DNA from: CAYMZZ01 sp044463125
GTDB lineage: Bacteria; Bacteroidota; Bacteroidia; Chitinophagales; Chitinophagaceae
Length of the DNA stretch: 64,000 bases
Direction: 5' to 3'
Assembly (NCBI GenBank): GCA_044463125.1
Contig: JBIQMS010000014.1
Span: 1 to 64,000 of the forward strand
Shown: in pieces, positions 18,404-26,355 of the stretch
Layout: the number at the start of each line of letters is the position of its first letter
Numbering within the stretch: position 1 is the first letter of the stretch
Translations under genes and position numbers: made by a program
The notes under the pieces: model-generated
Seen by the model: only the letters and a program-made list of their open reading frames with translations
What the model was told of the DNA's origin: nothing
The model's database searches: none

Positions 18404-19828
18404 TTAAACGACACTGGCTTCTTCGGTTACATAATGTTCCCGGATATCGCCCACCTGACCGGTAATGGCCGCCAGGGCGGCAGTAAGCGGGCTGGCCAGA
18501 AAGGTTCGGGCATTCGGTCCCTGTCGGCCTTCAAAGTTTCGGTTGCTGGTGGATATGCAATATTTGCCGGCCGGAATCTTGTCTTCATTCATTCCCAGGC
18601 AGGCCGAACAGCCGGGTTGGCGAAGTTGAAAACCGGCCGCTTCAAAGATGCGGTGGATTCCTTCTTCCCTTGCCTGTTTTTCAACCTGCTTGCTACCGGG
18701 TACAACCCATACTTCCACACCATCGGCTTTCTGCTTGCCTTTTACAAAACTGGCTACCATGCGCAGGTCTTCGATGCGCGAATTGGTGCAACTGCCGATG
18801 AATACATAATCCACTTTCTGACCCTTGATGGGTGCGCCGGGCTCCAGGCCCATATAGGCAAGTGATTTCTGAAAGGAGGGGATTTCTCTTTCCTCAATTT
18901 CCGTCAGGGCCGGAATATGTCCACTTACACCCATTCCCATACCGGGATTGGTGCCGTAGGTAATCATGGGTTCAATATCCTCCGCACGCAGATTGATCTC
19001 TTTGTCGAAAACAGCATCGGCATCGGAGTAAAGGGTTTTCCAATAGCGAAGCATTTCATTCCATTCTTCTCCTGAGGGAGCAAACTGGCGACCCTTCATA
19101 TAGTTGAGGGTGGTGGTATCGGGCGCTATCATGCCGCATCGTGCTCCCATTTCAATACTCATATTGCAAATGGTCATGCGGGCTTCCATCGAAAGATTGC
19201 GGATGGCCGAGCCGGCAAATTCTACCGCATAGCCGGTGGCGCCACTGGCTGTGATCTTTGCCAGGATATACAACACAATATCTTTACTTACCACGCCGGG
19301 ATTCAATTCCCCTTCAATATTGATGCGCATCAGCCTGGGCTTACTTTGCATCAGGCACTGCGTGGCCAGCACCATTTCCACCTCACTGGTACCAATGCCA
19401 AAAGCGATGCTGCCAAAAGCACCGTGCGTGGAAGTATGGCTGTCGCCGCAAACAATGGTCATGCCCGGCTGTGTAATGCCCAGCTCCGGGCCAATTACAT
19501 GCACAATTCCCTGGTAGGGATGGCCCAGGCCATAGAGTTCAATGCCATGCTCAGCACAGTTCTTATGCAGGGCTTCCACCTGGCGCCTCGAGAGTTCCTC
19601 CCGTATCGGCAAATGCTGATCAAGCGTAGGCACGTTATGGTCGGCCGTAGCTACTACCTGCTGCGGGCGAAATACTTTGATGCCTCTTTTATTCAGCCCG
19701 TTGAAGGCCTGCGGACTGGTTACTTCATGAATAAAATGCCGGTCGATATACAAAACAGAGGGGCCATCTTCAATGGTCTTTACCACATGCCGCTCCCAGA
19801 TCTTTTCAAATAATGTTTTTCCTGCCAA
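18404..19828 (-). CDS. leuC: 3-Isopropylmalate dehydratase, large subunit
   Basis: A 474-residue aconitase-family subunit carrying the [4Fe-4S] cluster. Cluster cysteines are in GSCTNSRIEDL (about residue 350) and GCSACLGMNEDK (about residue 410); the N-terminal DRHFIHEVTSPQAF and GDSHTSTHGAFG are also typical. Full length. It follows leuA, from which it is separated by about 100 nt of octamer repeats. Confidence 0.96.
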   Translation of the reverse strand: MAGKTLFEKIWERHVVKTIEDGPSVLYIDRHFIHEVTSPQAFNGLNKRGIKVFRPQQVVATADHNVPTLDQHLPIREELSRRQVEALHKNCAEHGIELYGLGHPYQGIVHVIGPELGITQPGMTIVCGDSHTSTHGAFGSIAFGIGTSEVEMVLATQCLMQSKPRLMRINIEGELNPGVVSKDIVLYILAKITASGATGYAVEFAGSAIRNLSMEARMTICNMSIEMGARCGMIAPDTTTLNYMKGRQFAPSGEEWNEMLRYWKTLYSDADAVFDKEINLRAEDIEPMITYGTNPGMGMGVSGHIPALTEIEEREIPSFQKSLAYMGLEPGAPIKGQKVDYVFIGSCTNSRIEDLRMVASFVKGKQKADGVEVWVVPGSKQVEKQAREEGIHRIFEAAGFQLRQPGCSACLGMNEDKIPAGKYCISTSNRNFEGRQGPNARTFLASPLTAALAAITGQVGDIREHYVTEEASVV

Positions 19829-19843
19829 GGTTTTGTTGTTGAA

Positions 19844-19934
19844 TCGTTGAACTGTTGAATTGTTGAATCGTTGAATCCCAAATACTCAAATTCCCAAATC
19901 CTCAAATTTGCCCTCAAATTTGCCCTCAAATTTC
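19844..19934. repeat. Octamer arrays between leuA and leuC
   Basis: On the plus strand five GTTGAATC-type 8-nt units are followed by CAAATTCC-type units and three TTTGCCCTCAAA-type units. The leuA stop codon (TGA, read on the minus strand) lies inside the first ATTTGAGGG unit, which then recurs twice, so the array starts at the end of the gene. No AATCTGCG core. Confidence 0.8.
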
Positions 19935-21089
19935 TATCGCCTGATACTGCTTCGCCAGCTCCTGCAGGTCTTCATTCTCCACTTCTTTTTTGCGGTCAGC
20001 CACTTTGAGGAATTCGGCATAAAGACTGTCCACTTCGTTGCGGTTAAACTGGAAACCGAGCAGGTGGAGGCGATGGGCCAGCGCGGAGCGGCCGCTGCGG
20101 GCGGTGAGTACAATTTTGGAACCATCGGCGCCCACTTCTTCGGGGGCGATGATTTCATAGGTAAGCGCATCTTTCAAAAATCCATCCTGGTGTATGCCGG
20201 ATGAATGAGAGAATGCATTGCTGCCCACGATTGCTTTATTGGCCTGTACCGGCATCCGCATGGTGTCGGCCACCAGGCGACTCATCGGATTCAGTTGTTT
20301 GGTTTGAATATTCGTATAATAGCCCAGCGCATGGTGCTGCTTCAGAATCATCACCACTTCTTCCAGCGATGTGTTGCCCGCACGCTCACCCAGACCATTA
20401 ATGGTACATTCGATCTGCCGGGCACCATTCAATACTCCGGCTATGGAGTTGGCAGTAGCCAGACCCAGATCGTTATGGCAATGACAGGAAATGATGGCTT
20501 TATCGATATTGGGGACATTGTTGACTAGGTAAGCAATTTTTTCACCGTACTGATGGGGTAAACAATAGCCCGTAGTATCAGGAATATTTACCACAGTGGC
20601 GCCGGCGGCAATCACCGCTTCAATTACGCGGGCCAGGTACTCGTTCTCCGTGCGTCCGGCATCTTCCGCATAAAACTCCACATCATCCACCCGATTGCGG
20701 GCCCATTTCACGCATTGGATGGCGCGTTGCAGTATGTCTTCGCGATTGGAATTGAATTTGGATTTGATATGATAATCGCTCGTGCCAATCCCGGTATGGA
20801 TACGGGGCCTTTTGGCGAATTGGAGTGCGTCGGCAGCCGTCTCAATATCTTGCAGTACCGCGCGACTAAGGCCACAAACCGTAGTGTCTTTAATCACTTT
20901 CGAGATCTCCTGTACCGATTCAAAGTCGCCGGGAGAAGATATAGGAAAGCCGGCCTCGATCACGTCAACGCCCAACTGCTCCAGGGCCAGGGCCAGTTCA
21001 ATTTTTTCTTTGGTATTCAACTTACATCCGGGTACCTGTTCACCATCGCGAAGCGTGGTATCGAAGATGTGAATTTTTCCGTCGGCCAT
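19926..21089 (-). CDS. leuA: 2-Isopropylmalate synthase, short form
   Basis: A 387-residue DRE-TIM metallolyase joining acetyl-CoA and 2-oxoisovalerate. The metal-binding start DTTLRDGEQVPG is at residues 10-21, and the HxH motif is in CHCHNDLGLA. The catalytic domain is complete and is followed only by a short helical region; the C-terminal leucine-binding regulatory domain of the roughly 520-residue enzymes is absent. It could in principle be a citramalate or homocitrate synthase relative, but its position next to leuCDB favours leuA. A long hairpin lies in its 5' leader. Confidence 0.92.
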   Translation of the reverse strand: MADGKIHIFDTTLRDGEQVPGCKLNTKEKIELALALEQLGVDVIEAGFPISSPGDFESVQEISKVIKDTTVCGLSRAVLQDIETAADALQFAKRPRIHTGIGTSDYHIKSKFNSNREDILQRAIQCVKWARNRVDDVEFYAEDAGRTENEYLARVIEAVIAAGATVVNIPDTTGYCLPHQYGEKIAYLVNNVPNIDKAIISCHCHNDLGLATANSIAGVLNGARQIECTINGLGERAGNTSLEEVVMILKQHHALGYYTNIQTKQLNPMSRLVADTMRMPVQANKAIVGSNAFSHSSGIHQDGFLKDALTYEIIAPEEVGADGSKIVLTARSGRSALAHRLHLLGFQFNRNEVDSLYAEFLKVADRKKEVENEDLQELAKQYQAIEI

Positions 21090-21115
21090 AATAAATCAAT
21101 AAATTGAGTGATGAA

Positions 21116-21170
21116 AATGCAGGCTGCTTATTTTTGCTTGCTATTATTGGAACCATAAACAACCTGCATT
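21116..21170 (-). promoter_or_regulatory. 16-bp hairpin in the leuA 5' leader
   Basis: In the minus-strand RNA, 21155-21170 pairs with 21116-21131 over 16 bp, including two G-U pairs, with a 23-nt loop. Only about four U follow, so as a terminator it would be weak. It lies 27 nt before the leuA ATG. A 13-codon ORF starts in the stem but has no run of Leu codons, so this is not an obvious leader-peptide attenuator. Confidence 0.5.
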
Positions 21171-21292
21171 ACTAAGTTAGCCCGATGCCACCGGCGGGTA
21201 AAACCAAAATTGGCTTGTTTTTACACGGTTAAAAATGGCCTGAATAGCCTGAAACCCTTGCCTGGTAAGGGTTTTAAAATATTTGAATTACG

Positions 21293-22840
21293 ATGCCCAA
21301 CCGTTCAAACGATGCCCTTTTTCAACTCATAAAGTCGCTCGAAAAGAGCGAAAAGCGGAACTTTAAGCTATTTGTGAAGCGCAATAAGGCCAGCGATGAC
21401 CTGAAGATCATCCAGCTTTTCGACGCGCTTGATAAAATGAATGAATACGATGAAGCCAGTCTTCTGCGAAAGCATAAGAACATTCGTAAGCAGCAGCTTT
21501 CGAATATGAAGGCCCATTTGTACCGGCAGATTTTGTCGAGCCTGCGGATTATCCGCGATGAAGACAATGTGGACATAAGATTGCACGAACTGATGGATCA
21601 TGCCCGTATTCTATTTAACAAAGGTCTTTATCTGCAAACCCTGAAAGCGCTTAAGCAGTTGAAGGATATGGCCCGCGATCACCAGCAGATCAGCTACCTG
21701 CAGCAGGCGCTTTTTTTTGAGAAAAAGATTGAAGCGCTTTATATCACCCGCAGCATGCAGGACCGGGCGGATATGCTATGCGCGGAGTCGGATGCGGTGA
21801 CGGAATCCTTGAGCCTGGTGAACAAACTCTCCAACCTGTCGCTGCAACTCTATAGTTGGTACATTCAACATGGTCACGCGCGCAATGAAAAGGATATGCG
21901 GAGTATCCAGGCGTTCTTTCAATCGCACCTGCCCGCACACGAGCGGGCTGCCAGGGGCTTTTATGAAAAGCTTTATTTGTTTCAGAGCTATTGCTGGTAT
22001 GCGTTTATCCGACTCGATTTCCTGCAGTATTATCGGTACAGTCAGAAATGGGTGAATCTATTTGAGGAGTTTCCGGCCATGCTGGCCGTGGAAACGGCCA
22101 GCTATATCAAAGGCATGCACAACCTGATGGGGGCGCATTTCGATCTGCTCAATCATGAAAAGCTGGCGGCGGATATCCGCAGGTTTGAGCAGTTTGCGAA
22201 GCATAAGCTGGTATTGCAAAACGACAACAATCTTATACTTACCTACCAGTATCTCTACACGGCCCGGATCAATTTGTATTTTCTTCGGGGTACATTTGAG
22301 AAGGGTATTAAGATGGTGCCGTTTCTGGAAGAGATGTTGCAGAAATATGGGATATACCTCGATACGCACCGTGTGCTGGTATTTTATTATAAGATTGCCT
22401 GTTTGTATTTCGGATGTGGTAATAATGAAAAAGCCATTGACTACCTGAACCGGATCATCAATCAGAAAGCGGATTTGCGCACCGACCTGCAATGCTATGC
22501 GCGGCTGCTGCACCTGATTGCGCATTATGAGCTGGGCAATTTCGATCTGTTGGAATACCTGATCAAGTCGGTATACCGGTATATGGCGAAAATGGAAAAC
22601 CTGAGTAAGGTGGAGGAGGAAATGTTTGCCTTTTTGCGCCGTTCATTCCATGTGGGAGCCCATGCCCTGCGACCGGAATTTGAAAAATTGCTGCATAAGC
22701 TGAAGAAATATGAAGCGAACCCGCTGGAGAGCCGTGCCTTTGCTTACCTCGATGTGATCTCCTGGCTGGAAAGCAAGATCAATAATGTGAATGTGCAGGA
22801 TGTGATGCGCGAGAAATATACCCGCCGCCGCCGATCCTGA
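21293..22840 (+). CDS. Alpha-helical protein of unknown function (TPR-like)
   Basis: A 515-residue protein that I do not recognise. It has no signal peptide or membrane segment and appears almost fully helical and strongly charged. The N-terminal 90 residues are rich in Lys and Arg (SLEKSEKRNFKLFVKRNK). From about residue 330 the pattern of paired amphipathic helices (FYYKIACLYFGCGNNEKAID) looks like tetratricopeptide repeats. The C terminus is basic (YTRRRRS). It is divergent from leuA and lies just upstream of carA with a 128-nt gap that holds the carA promoter. Role unknown; a scaffold or protein-interaction role would fit the helical-repeat character. Confidence 0.8.
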   Translation: MPNRSNDALFQLIKSLEKSEKRNFKLFVKRNKASDDLKIIQLFDALDKMNEYDEASLLRKHKNIRKQQLSNMKAHLYRQILSSLRIIRDEDNVDIRLHELMDHARILFNKGLYLQTLKALKQLKDMARDHQQISYLQQALFFEKKIEALYITRSMQDRADMLCAESDAVTESLSLVNKLSNLSLQLYSWYIQHGHARNEKDMRSIQAFFQSHLPAHERAARGFYEKLYLFQSYCWYAFIRLDFLQYYRYSQKWVNLFEEFPAMLAVETASYIKGMHNLMGAHFDLLNHEKLAADIRRFEQFAKHKLVLQNDNNLILTYQYLYTARINLYFLRGTFEKGIKMVPFLEEMLQKYGIYLDTHRVLVFYYKIACLYFGCGNNEKAIDYLNRIINQKADLRTDLQCYARLLHLIAHYELGNFDLLEYLIKSVYRYMAKMENLSKVEEEMFAFLRRSFHVGAHALRPEFEKLLHKLKKYEANPLESRAFAYLDVISWLESKINNVNVQDVMREKYTRRRRS

Positions 22841-22902
22841 GCCTGTGGAAAAATCCGGGAAAATCAAGACATTTTTCCCATTTCCATAAGGCATGAAGTC
22901 CT

Positions 22903-22910
22903 TACCTTTG
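22903..22910 (+). promoter_or_regulatory. Promoter -7 box of carA
   Basis: TACCTTTG matches TAnnTTTG. Transcription would start near 22917, leaving a leader of about 26 nt before the ATG at 22943. That ATG therefore fits the promoter better than the in-frame TTG at 22969. Confidence 0.75.
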
Positions 22911-22968
22911 CGCAATTTGTTCAACCAACCCCCTTGATTTTCATGCCTGAAAAAAATTACCCGCCGTT

Positions 22969-24036
22969 TTGGTTCTCGCCGACGGCACAGTTGCTCACGG
23001 ACAGTCATTTGGCGCGATTGGTACCACCACCGGTGAAATCTGTTTCAATACCGGGATGACGGGTTACCAGGAGGTATTTACCGACCCGAGTTATTTTGGG
23101 CAAATCCTGATCATGAGTGCCGTACATGTAGGGAATTATGGTGTGAAAGCAGGCGATGTGGAATCGGATTCGGTAAAGATCCGGGGACTGATTGGCCGCA
23201 ACCTGGAAGAAGGTTATTCCCGCAAGCTGGCGGATGGCAATCTCGACCAGTATCTCAAGGACAATAATATTGTATCAATTGAAGGCGTGGACACCCGCGC
23301 ACTGGTAGCGCATGTGCGTACCAAAGGCGCCATGAACTGCATTATTTCTTCGGAAACCACCGATGTGGAAGAACTGAAGAAACAGTTGGCTGAGGTACCC
23401 GATATGAATGGGCTGGAACTGGCATCGCAGGTAAGCACCAAAGAAGCTTATGAAATGGGAGATCCCCAGTCGGCAAAGCGTATCGCAGTGATGGACTATG
23501 GAGTAAAGCAACATATACTCCATTGTATGGTTGACCGTGGCGCTTTTGTAAAAGTATTTCCCGCTAAGACGCCGTTGAAAACGGTGAAGGAATTTAATCC
23601 CAATGGATATTTTATCTCCAATGGCCCCGGCGATCCCGCGGCGATGGACTATGCCGTTGAAACGGTAAAAGAAATATTGAAAGAAGATAAGCCCGTATTC
23701 GGCATTTGCCTGGGGCATCAATTGCTGGCGCTGGCCAACGGTATTCCCACTTTTAAAATGCACCATGGTCACCGTGGTCTTAATCACCCTGTAAAGAATA
23801 TTATCACCGGTCGCTCCGAAATCACTACCCAAAACCATGGTTTTGGTGTGGATCCTGAAGCAGTGAAAAAGGCAGATCATATCGAAATAACCCATCTCAA
23901 CCTCAATGACCAGTCGATTGAAGGTATTCGCGTGAAAGGAAAGAAAGCATTCTCGGTACAATACCATCCCGAAAGCACGCCCGGCCCGCATGATAGCCGG
24001 TATTTGTTTGATGATTTTTTGGAAATGATTGGGTGA
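22969..24036 (+). CDS. carA: Carbamoyl-phosphate synthase, small subunit; 5' end frameshifted
   Basis: A glutamine amidotransferase subunit supplying ammonia to CarB for pyrimidine and arginine synthesis. The class-I amidotransferase triad is visible: Cys in VFGICLGHQLLALANG and His/Glu in VQYHPESTPGPHD. The open frame begins at a TTG at 22969 (355 residues), but a normal ATG with the right promoter distance lies at 22943 in another frame. ATG CCT GA is followed by seven A in total; with eight, the reading would be M-P-E-K-K-L-P-A-V-L-V-L-A-D-G, a typical CarA start. So one A seems missing, through mutation or sequencing error, or the frame is restored by slippage. carB is not in the window. 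The stop codon is followed directly by a repeat array. Confidence 0.93.
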   Translation: MVLADGTVAHGQSFGAIGTTTGEICFNTGMTGYQEVFTDPSYFGQILIMSAVHVGNYGVKAGDVESDSVKIRGLIGRNLEEGYSRKLADGNLDQYLKDNNIVSIEGVDTRALVAHVRTKGAMNCIISSETTDVEELKKQLAEVPDMNGLELASQVSTKEAYEMGDPQSAKRIAVMDYGVKQHILHCMVDRGAFVKVFPAKTPLKTVKEFNPNGYFISNGPGDPAAMDYAVETVKEILKEDKPVFGICLGHQLLALANGIPTFKMHHGHRGLNHPVKNIITGRSEITTQNHGFGVDPEAVKKADHIEITHLNLNDQSIEGIRVKGKKAFSVQYHPESTPGPHDSRYLFDDFLEMIG

Positions 24037-24095
24037 GGGAGTGGTAAGTTGTAAGTAGGGAGTAGGGTTTAAGGTTTAAGGTTTAAAGTTTAAGG
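24037..24095 (+). repeat. Heptamer array after carA
   Basis: Directly after the carA TGA come GAGTGGT, AAGTTGT, AAGTAGG and GAGTAGG units, then four GTTTAAG/GTTTAAA units. This is the left arm of a composite element whose core is at 24140-24268. Confidence 0.8.
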
Positions 24096-24139
24096 TATTG
24101 GGTTTGGAATTGGTGGGTTTGAAGAATGGGTGGAATAAA

Positions 24140-24268
24140 AATCTGCGCCAATCTGCGTTGTAATCTGCGCCAATCTGCGGGAAAACTCTCCCGAACTTTT
24201 AACAGGTTTAAGGTGCTGAAGCGTTTCCCGCAGATTTTCGCAGATTTTTCCGCAGATGAACGCAGATA
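24140..24268 (-). repeat. Composite repeat core, copy A (inverted AATCTGCG boxes)
   Basis: Four AATCTGCG boxes with 2-4 nt spacers, an inner stem CTGCGGGAAA/TTTCCCGCAG around a loop of about 40 nt, then three to four CGCAGATT boxes. The loop, read on the minus strand, contains the words CTTCAGCAC and GGAGAG found in copies B and C, so this copy is inverted relative to them. No ORF. Confidence 0.85.
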
Positions 24269-24330
24269 AATACGGTGAGAGTTCAAGAATATTTTGACGG
24301 AAAGTGCATAATCTAATTCCGTCAGCTTAC

Positions 24331-24382
24331 TAATCACAAATTCCCAAATTCACAAATTCCCAAATTTTATCAATTCCTCAAA
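24331..24382. repeat. CAAATTCC octamer array upstream of the GNAT gene
   Basis: About six degenerate CAAATTCC / CAAATTCA units run up to the 5' end of the GNAT reading frame. The array may have replaced the original start of that gene. The gap 24037-24437 as a whole holds only these repeats and the core. Confidence 0.75.
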
Positions 24383-24437
24383 TTCACTACTTCCTTTCCC
24401 TCCGCTTCGCTCTTCGCGCTTTCTGCTGGAGGAGATA

Positions 24438-24935
24438 TTGCCAGATGACCAGGCTTTTATCTTTGAAGGCTTGAGCCACCCGGAAGTAATTCCATTTTAT
24501 GGTGTGTCGTACGCAACATTCGAGAAAACTGCCGGTCAAATGGAGTTCTATCAGCGTGTCTGGCGGGAGCAAACCGGTGCATACTGGAAAATCGTTTCAA
24601 AAGAAACGGGAGTCCGTTTAGGTGTTTGTGGCATCAGCGGATATATAGCGCAGCATGAAAAGGCCGAATTGGGTGCCTGGCTACTACCCCGGTATTGGAA
24701 ACAGGGAGTAATGACCGAAGTGATGCCCATCGTCATAGCGTTTGCATTTGAGCACTGGCGTTTGCATCGTATTGAAGGCGTAGTGGAAGAAGGAAACGAA
24801 GCCAGCCGCCGCCTGATGAAGAAGTTGGGCTTCGTTTATGAAGGCACGATGAGGGAAGCGGAGCTGAAAAAGGGGAAGAGGGTGAGTTTGGAAGTATATA
24901 GTTTATTGCGGGGAGAGGTAATACGTAGTACGTAA
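24438..24935 (+). CDS. GNAT-family N-acetyltransferase (RimJ-like), possibly damaged
   Basis: A 165-residue GNAT protein likely to acetylate an amine or protein N terminus. Acetyl-CoA site: the beta4 segment EKAELGAWLLPRYWKQGVMTE and the C-terminal N-E-A-S-R-R-L-M-K-K-L-G-F stretch. Homologous sequence continues upstream (R-F-L-L-E-E-I before the TTG), but there is no ATG or GTG in that frame back to the stop at 24309, so the normal start, covering the first strand, is missing. At the 3' end the last residues (V-I-R-S-T) and the stop are encoded by ACGTAGT repeat units. So both ends meet repeat arrays. It may be expressed from TTG or be a decaying gene. Confidence 0.75.
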   Translation: MPDDQAFIFEGLSHPEVIPFYGVSYATFEKTAGQMEFYQRVWREQTGAYWKIVSKETGVRLGVCGISGYIAQHEKAELGAWLLPRYWKQGVMTEVMPIVIAFAFEHWRLHRIEGVVEEGNEASRRLMKKLGFVYEGTMREAELKKGKRVSLEVYSLLRGEVIRST

Positions 24936-25074
24936 TACGTATTACGTATTACGTTGTACGTATTACATTGTACTTTTTATTCGAAGGATACAAGCGATCT
25001 TCCTAAATTTATACTCAAATCAATAAATACAATACGTAGTACGTAAAACGTACTACGTACTACGTAATACGCCT
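24912..25074. repeat. Inverted ACGTNNT heptamer arrays between GNAT and aroQ
   Basis: About eight ACGTANT units (24919-24975), a spacer of about 55 nt, then about six units in the opposite order of variable bases (25031-25074), ending just before the aroQ ATG. The left array contains the end of the GNAT gene, including its TAA stop. Confidence 0.85.
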
Positions 25075-25076
25075 CT

Positions 25077-25514
25077 ATGCATATTTCCATCATCAACGGC
25101 CCCAACCTCAACCTGCTCGGACAGCGGGAAACGGGTATTTATGGCTCCACCAGTTTCGAAGAATTTCTCCAATCCCTTCGCGCGCGTTATCCGAAAGTGA
25201 ATTTCAGTTATTTCCAAAGCAATATAGAAGGGGAGTTGGTGGATGCTTTGCAGAAAATGGGTTTTGAAGCGGATGGAATCATCCTGAATCCGGCCGCATA
25301 CACGCATACTTCGGTGGCCATTGGCGATGCGATCGCGGCGATCAAAGCGCCTGTGATAGAAGTACATATCTCCAATGTGCATGCCCGGGAAGAATTCCGC
25401 AAAATTTCGCACGTAAGCGCTAAAGTGAAGGGCAGCATTATTGGCCTGGGTTTACAGGGTTACGAGCTGGCCCTGCTCTGGCTATTGCAGCAGGAAGCTG
25501 CCAGCACGCCCTGA
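25077..25514 (+). CDS. aroQ: 3-Dehydroquinate dehydratase, type II
   Basis: A 145-residue shikimate-pathway enzyme of the dodecameric type II family. Motifs: NGPNLNLLGQRETGIYG at residues 7-23 (catalytic Arg and Tyr), SNIEGELVDALQ, NPAAYTHTSVAIGDA (substrate binding) and VIEVHISNVHAREEFR with the catalytic His. Full length. The ATG lies three nucleotides after a repeat array, so the array forms its leader. Confidence 0.96.
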   Translation: MHISIINGPNLNLLGQRETGIYGSTSFEEFLQSLRARYPKVNFSYFQSNIEGELVDALQKMGFEADGIILNPAAYTHTSVAIGDAIAAIKAPVIEVHISNVHAREEFRKISHVSAKVKGSIIGLGLQGYELALLWLLQQEAASTP

Positions 25515-25593
25515 AGGGCCTTTCCGGCAGGGAATTTGCGACAGAATCGGCAACAAATGCGGTACCCCATCGTTAACTAATAAATGGCTCATT

Positions 25594-26301
25594 ATGCGTT
25601 GCCTGTTTACCTTTCTTTTTTCCATTCTTCTTGTATCTGCTCAATCGCAGACCTGGAAATCCTATATCATCAGCGTAAGGGGCGATACGCTTAATCGCGT
25701 GGATATGGACGATAAGAAGCAGGGACCCTGGGTGCACCAGTTTGAGTCGGTGAGGGGTGAGCCGGGCTATGAAGAGCAGGGCTATTATGAAAATGATATG
25801 AAAGTGGGGCGTTGGGTGAAATTTTCGTTGATGGGCGATAAGTTGGCGGAAGAAAATTACCGCTGGGGGCAACTCGATGGCAAGAGCCGCTACTATACCC
25901 GCCTGGGTGGACTGGTCCGGGAAGAAAGCTGGCGAGCAGTTGAACCGGGAAAGAAATTTGATACGGTGGATGTGATTGACCCGATGGACGCATCGCGCAT
26001 CATAGAAAGAGCCATTGTTCCCGTGGAAGGCTATGCTGTAAAGCATGGCACCTGGACTTATTATGATCCTGAATGGGGAACCATTCTCCGGACAGAAGAG
26101 TACTGGATGAATAAAAGCAAGGCGGAGATAGAGAAGGAAACAGCAGGAGTGGGCGATGACCTGAAACCTCTCGATGTGAGCAAGGATGGAAACGCTGAAA
26201 AGAAGGAAGTGAAGAAACCGCAAGCCATACTTGACTTCGAGAAAAAGAATTCAGGCAAGAAAAAAGTGAAAGTAAGGGATGGCCGTACAGGCGGTGGTTA
26301 A
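25594..26301 (+). CDS. Secreted MORN-repeat-like protein
   Basis: A 235-residue protein. I chose the ATG at 25594 because it gives a clean signal peptide (MRCLFTFLFSILLVSAQSQ) and avoids overlap with aroQ. The body has repeated G-x-W-x-x-Y/F units (KVGRWVKFS, LDGKSRYYTRLG, KHGTWTYYDPEWG), like degenerate MORN repeats of the YwqK-type family. The C terminus is a Lys/Glu-rich tail. Function unknown; probably periplasmic or surface-exposed. Confidence 0.75.
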   Translation: MRCLFTFLFSILLVSAQSQTWKSYIISVRGDTLNRVDMDDKKQGPWVHQFESVRGEPGYEEQGYYENDMKVGRWVKFSLMGDKLAEENYRWGQLDGKSRYYTRLGGLVREESWRAVEPGKKFDTVDVIDPMDASRIIERAIVPVEGYAVKHGTWTYYDPEWGTILRTEEYWMNKSKAEIEKETAGVGDDLKPLDVSKDGNAEKKEVKKPQAILDFEKKNSGKKKVKVRDGRTGGG

Positions 26302-26355
26302 TAACGGGTCTTTTTGTTTTGAATGTTGTTCAACGCTCCATTTGGGAAGTTATAA

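Noticed and set aside
21128..21169. 13-codon ORF as a leu leader peptide
   Set aside because: No leucine codons in it; it is simply the hairpin sequence.
22943..23070. Reading the ATG at 22943 straight through as a separate small protein
   Set aside because: Its frame yields a non-conserved sequence overlapping carA, while the carA frame is clearly conserved from the next few codons on.
24140..24268. Composite core as an insertion sequence
   Set aside because: No transposase ORF and no visible target duplication; a non-autonomous element remains possible and is reported as a finding.
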